A DNA stretch of 64,000 nucleotides from Diphasiastrum complanatum (taxonomy: Eukaryota > Streptophyta > Lycopodiopsida > Lycopodiales > Lycopodiaceae). The stretch is taken from contig CM055096.1 in NCBI GenBank assembly GCA_029204225.1, positions 38,199,623 to 38,263,622 on the forward strand. The letters run 5' to 3'. Positions 54,285 to 64,000 of this stretch are shown here, piece after piece; position 1 is the first letter of the stretch; each line of letters opens with the position of its first letter. The translations under genes were made by a program, and so were the position numbers. The notes beneath the pieces are model-generated. The model was given only the letters and a program-made list of their open reading frames with translations. It was not told the origin of the DNA and searched no databases.

Positions 54285-56435
54285 GTACAGTATAGGGAGT
54301 GTACACAGTACAACATCGCCGTTGAAGAGAGCTTTGGGAGAATTGTCTTCTGAGAGTTCAGGGTTTACGGCGGGTTGAAGACGGAAAGAGAAGCACTGGT
54401 GCATGGTTTCTAGTTTATAGAGACTTGCTAAGCTCAGCAGAGGATTATTAGCCTGTGCATAGCATAAGACAGGGAAAAATTTGGTGAAAAATTGACAATT
54501 TTGAAGCCAGCTGAAATTTGAAACCGGGTTTGGGGTTACGATTTTTATACATAACTGGTGATTTTTTTGCTGTTTTTGCACCGTTTTGGATGTCGTAAGG
54601 ACAGGAAGGAAGCTAATCACATTGTCAACCAACCATGGAGAGATTCTGAGGTTTATGTCAGAGATTTGTCTCTAGACAGTTAACCTAGCAGATTTGTGGT
54701 AAAAGGTGAAAAAAGCCACTTTGTCAAGTTGAGCTAAAATCACCGTTTCTCCATGGAATTTCTTGAGGGAACACTCTACAGTCTTGGAATCCATAGGGCG
54801 ACTCTGCTCCGGGCCTCAGATCGTGCTCAAATCAATTCACAGACGAGTTAGATCAAGCAAATTTGAGTGTGGGGAGGCGCGGCCGCAGACTGGGAGGTCG
54901 CGGGCAGTTCGCGTGTGGAACCAGGGTGAGAGCATAGCGTTTCGAGGTGGACAGTGTCTACAAGACTCTCCATTGGTGCACAGAAGTGCTTAGGTGAGGT
55001 GTGCAAGATCAAGGGGATAGGCACCGTTTCAATCCAACTACCTGATGGCAAAAGTAGGATGATCAGGGAGGTACTTTACGTACCAGGTTTGAAGAAAAAT
55101 CTACTTTCTGTTGGAGTCATTACTGATCAAAAGTTGAAAGTAGAATTCGCCCATGATCGTTGCTTTGTGAAGGATGTGAACCAAAAGTTCAAAGTTATTG
55201 CGGATGGAGTAAGAGAGCCCAATACAAAATTGTACAGGTTGAATGCTACAATTACGGGGCAACACAGACTTGTATCGTCCATTCCATCGCAAACTGAGTT
55301 GTGGCATAAGAGGCTTGGTCACTTGAACTTGGGAAGCCTCAGTTTGATGAGAAAATTGGAGATGGTAACATGATTGCCTACCATAGAAGATCACTTGAAA
55401 TCGATGTGCGAATCTTGTGTATATGGGAAGCAGCATCGAGAGAAGTTCAATAAAGGGGGTGTTACAAGAGCAAAGAACATCCTGGATTTAATCCACACAG
55501 ATTTATGCGGGCCTATGAGGACCATATCCTTAGGTAAAGCCTTCTATTTCATGACCTTTATTGATGATATGTCACATAAGATGTGGATCTACTTCTTGAA
55601 GAAGAAATCAGATGTATTTGACAACTTCAAGAGCTTCAAAGCATTGGTAAAAAATCAGACAGGTAGGAAGATCAAAGACCTAAGATCAGATAGTGGAGGT
55701 GAGTACAAGTCTAATGACTTCAATGATCTTTGTGATCAATGTGGGATTAAAGGACAATTTACGCAAGCTCATACTCCTGCTCTCAATGGTGTAGCTGAGT
55801 GCAAAAATCGTACGATTGTGGAAAGTGCCAGATCTATGCTAGCTGAGATGAAACTACCAAAAGATTTTTAGTCAGAAGCATGTAGCACGGAAAATAAGAG
55901 TCCTACCATTGCCATACCAAAGATAACACCTGAGGAAGCATTTACGAAGAAGAAGCCAAATGTGAACCACTTGCGAATCTTTGGATGTAAGGCCTTTGTA
56001 CACATTCCTAAGGAAGAGAGACGTAAACTTGATGTAAAAGCTATCAAGTGCATATTCCTAGGATATGATGATCGTGTGAAGGGCTATAGATGTTTTGATC
56101 CAGTCGAAAACAAAATCCATATAAGCCGTGATGTTATCTTTGATGAATCCAAGATGTATGAAGACGAGGATGCTGAGAAGATAGACACATCCACTGGGAA
56201 AGATGGTATATTGAGGATACCACCTGATGATGATCCATTCATTGACCTTCCGAGTGATGAACATGAGGATACATCTCAAGATACTACTACTCAACCTCAA
56301 GAGACAGGTTGGAGAGGTAGGGACAAACCTTTTGGTGCAAGAAGGATTGAAGTTGCAGGTGTATTTCCAGTAAAATCCTATGGTGAATTATATTCAAAAG
56401 ATCAGACTAGTACGGTTTCACATACTAGTAAATGA
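54285..56435 (+). pseudogene. Copia protease tail, integrase, and start of RT region
   Basis: 54285-54950 is leader sequence with no gag. 54954-55373 starts in the region after the protease active site (GIGTVSIQLPDGKSRMI, VLYVPGLKKNLLSVG) and includes GAG-pre-integrase LWHKRLGHLNLGSL. After a stop at 55371, the frame 55374-55871 holds the integrase core: LIHTDLCGPM (first Asp), LRSDSGGEYKS (second Asp) and NGVAECKNRT (Glu kept, next Arg changed to Cys). A stop replaces a conserved Trp (DF-stop-SEA). 55962-56435 gives LRIFGCKAFVHIPKEERRK, then the YRCFDPVENKIHISRDV block. It ends abruptly; RT and RNase H do not follow here. Confidence 0.88.
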
Positions 56436-59400
56436 TTTTTGATATATCAGATATTCAGCCCAGGTATAGGACATAAATGAAATTGTTTTAGACTTTTTTC
56501 TACAATAATTAGTTTTTAAACATTTACTAATGTCATTACGTCTTCTTGGTACCTGAGCTGAAATAGATTTTCAGGGAACTGAATCTGATACGTGGATTAT
56601 ATTGGATCTGTTAGTTGACAGAAGCTTGTCCCTAGATTTGATACATCAGTAGGTGTTTGAAGCTTATCGTTAACCAGAAAGGATCAGGATGTAATATTTA
56701 ACCATGTTAATTCTACTGTTTCTATCACAAGATCAGATGTGGATTCGTAGTATCCATCTGATAGGCATGCCAGTCATCCAAATAAATGGATTCTCCAGTG
56801 TTTTGGAAATAAGAGATAATATCCTATAGTGATTATAGAACAACAGATGATCAGTGGATCACTAGGATATCAGATAAGACGGTTAAGGGTTTTCTGAAAA
56901 AAAAAGCTGATGGCATGGGACATCAGTAATTTTGGAAGTGGAATTCTAGGGTTGTAAAGACTTGATGATCAATGGTGTGTTTTAGTACCTAGTCACGAAA
57001 GAAAACCATTCAATAAAATGTGGGGTATTTTGAAAATTTTTGAGGTTTAATCTAGATCCCAATGTGGTATCTCATTATTTACAAAATCAGAGGCCCTCAA
57101 ATCTATATCTCACTTTCTTAATTAATCCTTTACTTCTTAGTAATTTCTCGAATATAGATATCAGACTGATTTATATGATTCTTTCCAGCATGAAATTATT
57201 CTTTTGAAAGATTGTTATGTCATATAAATTACTATTTGTGTTAATAGACTTGGAATTCAAATAAATTCTAAGGTTAAAATGTTTCAAGAAATAGTAACTT
57301 CTATCACTCAGATTGAAAATATTTGAAGGAGAAGTCCTGTTTGTAATAGGGTGAATCCTTTAATGGAAACACTTATTACTAACTTTTCTTGGATTTAGAT
57401 ATTTTCATATATCATCTTTCTAGTTAACTTTTACTGAAATTGATTAATTTCTTTAAAGGAGGAGTGAAGTGGTAGGATAAATTTCTATTTGGGTATGGTT
57501 TGCGTAGTTTTCGGAAAAGAACCAGCTGTGGTATAGAAATGAGATTTGATCTGAAAGGAATTTCGAATAGATTCAGAGTAAGATGTCTAATTGGAACTTT
57601 TCCAATAAGAGGAATTCTCTAGGACTTGTGTGGACAATCTGGAACTAGAACATGTTTGGAATTTGAATCATTATCTATAAGTAGTACAGTAAAAGGTCAA
57701 AGGTTACTAATTCCATTTTGATTGGAATAGAAGTAAGTTTGATCATAAATTAAGTCTGGGAGTTCTATATTCGGTCAATCTAATATTAGTTTAAGTACTG
57801 GGATCAGAGAGAGGTTGATTGAGTGGAAGAAATTATGTAATTATAGGTAAGTTGGATTGGAAAACTGTTGAGATTGAATTCGGCTCAAAGATTTCCCGGA
57901 TATGTTATTTACTCATGAGAAATAGAAAATATTTTGTAGCTAAGTTACAAGATCGTAGTGAGATATGTGAGTTTATGTACTGGGTCATAGTGAGATTATT
58001 CTCATATGTGCACGATTAATCTTGTGTGAATCTACTGTGTAATCCTAGTTACTAAGGTTATCTGGTGCTTTTAACCTAGTCGGTGAACATGAATATATGA
58101 TCAAGTATTGTTTGGACAGATACTTGCAGAGTTAACAAATCTTTGTATGGAAGACTTATGGATTAATTTATTTATGATTTGGGTAAGGATCTAAATGTGG
58201 TATCATACTAGTATAATTGAATTCTTCACCTAGACATTTGAGATTTCTGAATCATTGGCAATTAACTTGAGTAGTTGATTACTCTAGGATGAAGTTAATT
58301 GGTAAAGCGATCAGTGTGATGTGGATTCACCGAAAACTGATGGTTTTTTAATTATATTGCTTGTAAGACGCATGATTAGTAAATCATTTGGGTTCATCAG
58401 TTAAAATTGTGTGCATTGGATATACAGTATTCTTGGGATAGAGTATTCCTTAGTTAAGGAAGGGACTCAACTCATTAGTGATTGTATCCTAGAGAGCTCA
58501 ATTAGATAACCAAGAATAATAATTGAATTGATATTCAACAGGATTTTGGGTATCTAGATGTGATTCTGGATTGTAATCTAAAGTTTTTGTAGTTGAAGAT
58601 GATTGTCATTTTGGTATGTGTTCAGTCTTTAATTACCAGTTGTTTATAGAACTTGAATCTTGCACTTTAGTTAAAGAATCATGTTTTGAAAGTATTCCTA
58701 AATCCAGTATTTTCTTAATGGAAAGATTTTTGGAATGACTCTTACTTTTCTTGAGTTATGTTAGACATATACTCCAGTATCCTGTAAATGATTAAGTATG
58801 ATTTGGATTTCAGAAAATTATGATTGACGAATCATATGAATTTAAATATTTATGGTTGATAAATCATAAATAGATACTTGATTATTGTCAGAGGATTATA
58901 AGGAATTGTAATGATTCTTAAGTGTGATGATTAATTCTTGATCTATTATTTGAGTAAGAATTCAGATCAATGTTTTGAATCTCTCTACTCCAGTATTTTA
59001 TTTGAGAACCTATGGATCTCACAGACATTCTCACAAGATAAGTACTTGTGGAGAATTTAATTTATCTAGCGGATGTTATTCTGCTACAGCTTATAGTCTG
59101 CAGATGCTTGAGTACAATATTTCTTCATTGATTGAATCTCCAGTTATCTTAGAAGGTAGACAAGTCTATTAAGATGAATGAATATTATTTTCTTGCATTT
59201 GGTGCTAGAAACAGGAGCATTTAACTCAAAAGAGTATCTGGGGTACTCAGATTTGAGTTTAATCATTCTATATCTTAATGATTCTCCTAGAGATTCTAGC
59301 TAAATGAGTTATAATATCTTAGAATCTAGATTCTAAGGATATTTGTACTTGAAAGCTTATGAATTATCTGTCAAAGTTGTGGATAATTTCAGACTGTAAT

Positions 59401-59640
59401 TATAATTATTTTATTATTTCTTTAACTTTAGTCTCCTAAGTTAGGTTATTTCACCCAGTGTTTTACATAAAGGTGATGTTATTAACTTGTGTTGAGTGTA
59501 ACCCTGTTGAGAAAATATATCTCTTACTGTACTTTTCAAACTAGAGTTTGTACTCCATAGTAGAGATTAATGATTGGAAATAGGTTTATCTCTGACAAAG
59601 GTTTTCAAAGCTTGACTAGAATCAGAATAACAATGTGCCA
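56436..59640. other. 3.2-kb stretch without recognisable genes
   Basis: C-poor on plus, with frequent tctagat, gattt and aatct words. The longest frames are about 65 residues (57819-58019, 58975-59172), with no domain. It lies between the broken end of the copia integrase and inverted copia gag sequences, so it should contain one breakpoint of the inversion proposed for this region. Confidence 0.4.
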
Positions 59641-61059
59641 ATCTATATAATTATCCATGCCCCTTGCCGAGCGCAAGGATCTTATTACTGCTATCGATAA
59701 TTCTGCATTGATCAGACTCAAACTCCTCCTTATAATCTAAATCTGTAATTCTACTTACTGATAACATATTTGTAGAGAGTTTAGGAACATACAAGACTTT
59801 TGATAGTAGTTTGAATTGATCATGCTAGAACCTCAATCTTACAATACTTTCACCTTTGATAGTGTGAGTGCTATCATCACCAAGATGAACATACTTCTTT
59901 TACAATGCTATAAGACGTATAGAAATGGAAAATCTCACAATGATTGGTCATGTGTTGAGTAGCTCCAGAATCCAGAAACCACGAATCGTTAATCGAATTC
60001 GCAGTTTTTCTTTGACCATAAAAGTGCCTTCGTCCATTTCAACTTCAAGAGATGTTGTATTTGTATTTGATTGTTGATCAGGTTGCTTGATTGCATTCTT
60101 TACTTTGGAAATTTGGCAATCCTAGATCTCATGGTTATTGCGCTTGCAATACCTGCAAAACATCTTCTTCTTTGACGAATGTGGATTTGATGATTGTTCT
60201 TGACTTTGAGTCTGTTTCTGATTCGATGTAGACTGCTTGGAGCTTTTCTGCTTCTGTCGTTTCGAGCCCTTGTTGACATACAGATCATGAGATGAAGAGG
60301 TAGACGAAGTGTCTTGACTTTTTCGATTATCTTCTTGCAACAACATAGTGATAACTCTGGTAAGAATTAAATCTGAGTGTGTTGTGATGATCATTACCTA
60401 GTTCTCATATGTAGAGGGCAGGCTTGAAAACAATGTCATAATTGTGTCTTGATCGTCTATGATTGATCCGACAACGGCCATCTGTTGCAAGAAATTCTTA
60501 AATTGGTTAATATGATTTTGAAGAGAATCATTATTTGACATCTTGAGTGTGAAGGATTTCCTTCAAAGATGTAACTTAGTAGTTATGTCTCTCACATCAT
60601 ATAGTGATCTCAGGATGTCCCAAACTTCTTTTGAAGTTCTGGCTTCAGCTACGTGGCCAATCTGAGTATCTGATATATTGAGGATAATATGCACAAAAGC
60701 TTTGCAATCCTTTGACTTCCATTTCAAGTCGACTGTGTCGTTTTCAGGCTTCACTTCAATACCTGTAACAACATCCCACAACTCGTAGGCAATTAGCAAG
60801 GTCTTCATCCTAAAATTTCATAAATGATAATTGGATCCATTTAGCTTGTTTGCGATAAGATCAGCTTTACTTTGAGAATTCATCTGGAACTTTAGACTGT
60901 CGATGATTCGATTGTTGTTAAGAGAAAGATACAATGCTGTGGAAATCAATTCTCTGATACCGAAACAAATTGATTCGAACTGAAGAATAATTTCATATCA
61001 CGAAAGATACCAAGCGTAAGAGCTTATGCTCTAATAGTATTAGGCCTTGAAGAATCAAT
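59641..61059 (-). pseudogene. Copia gag and protease-side remnant
   Basis: Minus strand. Gag N-terminus at about 60870-60563: SKADLIANKLNGSNYHL, then MKTLLIAYELWDVVTGIEV, AFVHIILNISDTQIGHV and SKEVWDILRSLYDVRDIT. The knuckle region is at 60394-60100, with a Ser/Gln/Lys-rich linker and CRYCKRNNHEI followed by a stop before the last Cys context. The pre-protease part then decays toward 59660 (VLYVPKLSTNMLSV is readable near 59750). It belongs to the element whose 5' LTR begins at 61072. Confidence 0.82.
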
Positions 61060-61071
61060 GATCTAATACCA
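61060..61071 (-). promoter_or_regulatory. Primer-binding site (variant)
   Basis: Minus strand TGGTATTAGATC abutting the LTR at 61072. One mismatch to the usual TGGTATTAGAGC. Confidence 0.7.
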
Positions 61072-61800
61072 TGTTGGAAAGAGGTGTGTGACAAATAGGT
61101 CGAACTCGAAAAGAAAAGAATTCAAATGACAAGAAAGAAAACTTATCATGCGCAGCAGAATAAACTATCTTCCTCTTTCTTTATGCATAACTACGCGAAC
61201 AAAACAATAGTGATAGAAAACATGTTCGATCTTATAGTAACTAACTTTGAAATCACTAGTACTAAAGTGATTATGTAGCCAAACATTAAGCATTGAAACA
61301 TCAGACAAATAATTTGTCGCAAAACATTAGACAAACAATTAGTTGCAAAACATCAGACAAATAATTAGGTGCGAAGAACTACAGAAACGCATACATTCTG
61401 AGACGAGGCTGAACGCAATAGAAGATAGTATTGATTTAGTTTGAAAGCAAAATAGATGTAAATGAGTACAACAAGTTGCGGATCGGAGCCACGTACTCTA
61501 AGCTATCTCTGAGCGGCTAAAATGTAATTCTGAATTAAGCATAACTACTGATAAGTAGTAAGTGCAATAGCAATCTCTAATCAACCCAGAAGAACTGAGC
61601 TAGAATACTCAAGAGTGTACAAGCTCGTAGGCTTGAGAGAGAGAGAGAGAGAGCTAACTATTCAATACTTGATCCTCTTCTTAATCATAAGATGTTGAAA
61701 TATGAATAGCTTTATATACTAAGCAATTAGGTCGTCAAAAGCGTCATCCAGTTGGCTGTGATGTGCTGGCATCCATCCAGTTAGGACTTCTCAGAAACTA
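61072..61800 (-). repeat. Copia 5' LTR with TC leader (right end approximate)
   Basis: Begins tgttggaaagagg. On minus it has a TATA box (GTATATAAAGC, about 61708-61718), and about 60-80 bp downstream a short (TC)n (plus GA run at about 61634-61653), like the LTR at 8763-9594. The right boundary with the copia sequence at 61803 is not resolved. Confidence 0.6.
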
Positions 61801-61802
61801 CT

Positions 61803-63067
61803 TGTTGATGGATTAATGCAAGTCGGTGGCTTTGGTCATAAAAAACAGTCTATTTGCAAAAATGAACGTAAACTTTTTCTTGAGTCGTTTCGAGTAGTTA
61901 TGCAGACTGTGTAAAAACATGAAGAAAACTACAAGTCTGGATAAAAGTTGGATGAAGATTAAAATGTCAATTAGTCGGTAATCCAATACTATTGTCGCCA
62001 AGGTGAATATATTTCTTGGTACTGTAAGACGTATAGGACTCAAAACAACCGATATGGCCGAACATGTGCTGAGTGGCTCCGAAAGCGAGAAACAAGAGCT
62101 GTCATCCAATGCTTTCTGATGATTTGTCATGAATGCATCATGATCCACTTTTTGACCGAGGTGAGATGCCTCTGGAGCTGCATTTGCCTATTGATTCGAT
62201 TGCCATCTGTTGTTGTTCTTGGCCTTTAGTATTTGACAATCATGAATCTCATGGTTAGTTCGTTTGCAGTATCTGCAAAACAACTTCTTCTTTTTCGGAG
62301 GATTCGACTACTCTTGATATTGGGTCGACTTCTGATTCAACTTCTATTTCGGGACTTTCTTCTTCTTCTTACTTGAGCTCTTGTTTGTGTATAGGTCATG
62401 AGAGTCGACATAATTCGAGGAACTGAAGGACTCGCTCTTCCGATTTTCTTCCTACATCAACATTGCAATGACTCTCGACAGAGTCAGATCTGGGTGTGTC
62501 ATGATGACCATCACCCAGCTTTCTTATGAGCTTGGGAGGCTTGAAAGCAGCGTCATTACTATGTCTTGATCGTCGATGATAGATCAAGACAACGGTCATT
62601 TGTTGCAGTAGCTTCTTAAACTAGTTGATGTGATTGTATAATGGATCACCATTGGCCATCTTGGGGAGAAAAAAAAAATTCTGAGATGTGGCTTGGAAGC
62701 TACATCCCACACATCATGTAGTGTGCTCAAGCTATCCCAGACTTCTTTCGAGGTCTGAGCTTCAAACACATGGCTGATTTCTGTATTTGAGATGTTGAGA
62801 ATGATCAACGCGAATGTCTTGCCATCCTTCAGCTTCCATCGGGATATTGTCGCATCGTCTGCTTCGGGTCTTGCGTCGATACCCGTGACAACGTCATACG
62901 ATTCCTTAACCATTAGCATAGTTTTCATCTTAAATTTTCACATGTGATAATTGGATCCATCGAGCTTGTCCACAACGCGACCAACCTTGCTTTGGGAATC
63001 CATGTGGAAGTTAGTCTAAGTGATAGTAGTGATCACTATCAATGACTTAAAAAAGAAAATTAGTATT
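61803..63067 (-). pseudogene. Copia gag and protease-side remnant (second copy)
   Basis: Minus strand, related to 59641-61059. Gag at about 62990-62596: DSQSKVGRVVDKLDGSNYH, then MKTMLMVKESYDVVTGIDA, ALIILNISNTEISHV and SKEVWDSLSTLHDV. 62599-62396 is the linker. The knuckle region at about 62300-62215 reads FCRYCKRTNHEIHDCQ, with all four zinc ligands present. 62148-61813 has the pre-protease region. Its upstream leader ends at 63068 against the attta duplication of the copia LTR. The missing 5' part of the leader, primer-binding site and LTR end match what is found at 53849-53998 on plus. Confidence 0.82.
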
Positions 63068-63072
63068 ATTTA

Positions 63073-63345
63073 ACTTAGAATTTGCTTTGCACAGGAAAAC
63101 AGATCATGCTACACAGTAACACAAACAGAAAACACTGTCCACAACAAGCTCACATAGCAACTGTATTCTCAAAATGAAATTACACTATACATATAGTTGT
63201 TCACTTAGGCAACCCATGCATGACCCAGGTTGCCGTTGGCGGGACACGTGTCCCGTCTACTTGCCTCGTGGTGAGGCCAACTGATCCTTATCCACTGATA
63301 GGACCCACAGTTCTGTAACACAGTGATTCTACTTTAATTCTAACT
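63073..63345 (-). repeat. Copia 3' LTR (inverted partner of 53998-54271)
   Basis: 273 bp. Minus reading begins AGTTAGAATT after the purine tract and ends AATTCTAAGT. Then TAAAT (plus attta, 63068-63072), the same duplication as left of 53998. Confidence 0.85.
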
Positions 63346-63357
63346 CTCTCCCTTAAA
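63346..63357 (-). promoter_or_regulatory. Polypurine tract
   Basis: Minus TTTAAGGGAGAG directly before the LTR start. Confidence 0.75.
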
Positions 63358-63399
63358 GTAGATTCTACTTTTTATACAGTCATATGCATAGCTTTAAAG

Positions 63400-64000
63400 T
63401 CAACAAACTTTAAGTACAGAAAGCTTTGATCTAAACTTATCAAACTTTTCTCCAGTAAGTGGCTTAGTGAAAATATCAGCTAGTTGTTCTTCTGTGCGAC
63501 AATGAACAACATGAATTTCACGACTCCGCAGCCTCTCACGTATAAAGTGATACTGAATCTCAATGTGTTTAGTTCTCGCATGGAACACTGATTCTTTGCT
63601 AGCTGAATGCCGCTCTGACTGTCGCTATGTAAAGTCGTGGGATTTTTCTGCTTCATGCCAATTCTTCCAAGATTTGTCTCAACCATATAGCTTCCTGTGC
63701 TGCACTACACATTGCCTTATACTCTGCTTCTGTGGTGGAAAGAGCAATTGCACTTTGCTTCTTACTGGACCAAGAAAAAGCAACTACCACAAAACTGGAA
63801 TACATACCCTGTGGTGGATCTACGATCATCATAGTCACCTCCCCAATCCGCATCCACATAGCTACACAACTCAGTAAACCGTCATGCTTCCTGTAAATCA
63901 AGCCATACTCTGAAGTGCCTTTCACATAACGCAACATGCGTTTAGCTGCCTTCCAATGCATTTCTGTAAGTGCTACCATAAACTGACTTACAATGCCAAC
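63400..64000 (-). pseudogene. Copia RNase H, running off the right edge
   Basis: Minus strand in two frames. 63979-63653: AAKRMLRYVKGTSEYGLIY, SWSSKKQSAIALSTTEAEYKA and AAQEAIWLRQILEE, with the SxxEAEY motif. 63686-63480 overlaps in another frame (TLHSDSQSGIQLAKN). 63588-63400 is the end: ARTKHIEIQYHFIRERL, VHCRTEEQLADIFTKPL. A frameshift separates the parts. It belongs with the LTR at 63073-63345 and probably with the 5' half at 53998-56435. Confidence 0.87.

Noticed and set aside
63563-63877. 104-residue plus ORF
   Set aside because: Antisense shadow of copia RNase H.

Overview
The window is nuclear DNA of a land plant with a gene-poor, retrotransposon-packed genome. The evidence is many plant-type Ty1/copia and Ty3/gypsy LTR elements, primer-binding sites complementary to plant tRNAs (initiator Met, and one Asp type), a CACTA DNA-transposon end, long GA/TC microsatellites, and one housekeeping gene of plant type (mitochondrial ATP synthase subunit f, 25595-25855). 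Nothing fixes the species. A large-genome plant such as a fern, lycophyte or gymnosperm would fit, but that is inference.

Layout. 1-9.6 kb is a minus-strand stack: a gypsy fragment cut by a copia element, which is itself interrupted by a second copia element with two ~1 kb LTRs and a perfect 5-bp target duplication, and whose own LTR holds a CACTA element. 9.6-16.3 kb holds broken copia internal regions in both orientations. 16.3-22.2 kb holds a gypsy integrase remnant, a solo LTR of the copia family seen at 3-7.6 kb, and a decayed cluster of unrecognised coiled-coil ORFs. 22.2-31.2 kb is mostly non-coding around the ATP synthase gene, with a solo LTR and a decayed gag-like stretch. 31.26-42.89 kb is a three-level nest: a minus-strand gypsy chromovirus, a plus-strand copia element inside it, and a young gypsy chromovirus inside that, each inner step proven by target-site duplications. 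43-50.3 kb is non-coding with tandem repeats. 50.46-51.3 kb carries an Asp-type primer-binding site and an LTR.

51.3-53.85 kb is the most unusual segment. Two ORFs diverge from a promoter rich in ACGTG palindromes. The rightward ORF is a strongly divergent histone H3-like protein with a long basic C-terminal extension and, after a 31-nt GT...AG interval that restores frame, a further unrecognised domain. It stops just short of a CACTA-type transposon terminus that lies inside a copia LTR.

53.85-64 kb contains the two halves of one copia element (5' LTR to integrase on plus, RNase H to 3' LTR on minus). Matching target duplications and the split leader of the surrounding host element indicate that an inversion separated them.

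Apart from the ATP synthase gene, and possibly the H3-like/divergent ORF pair, no gene here looks intact. Almost all coding capacity is decayed gag-pol.
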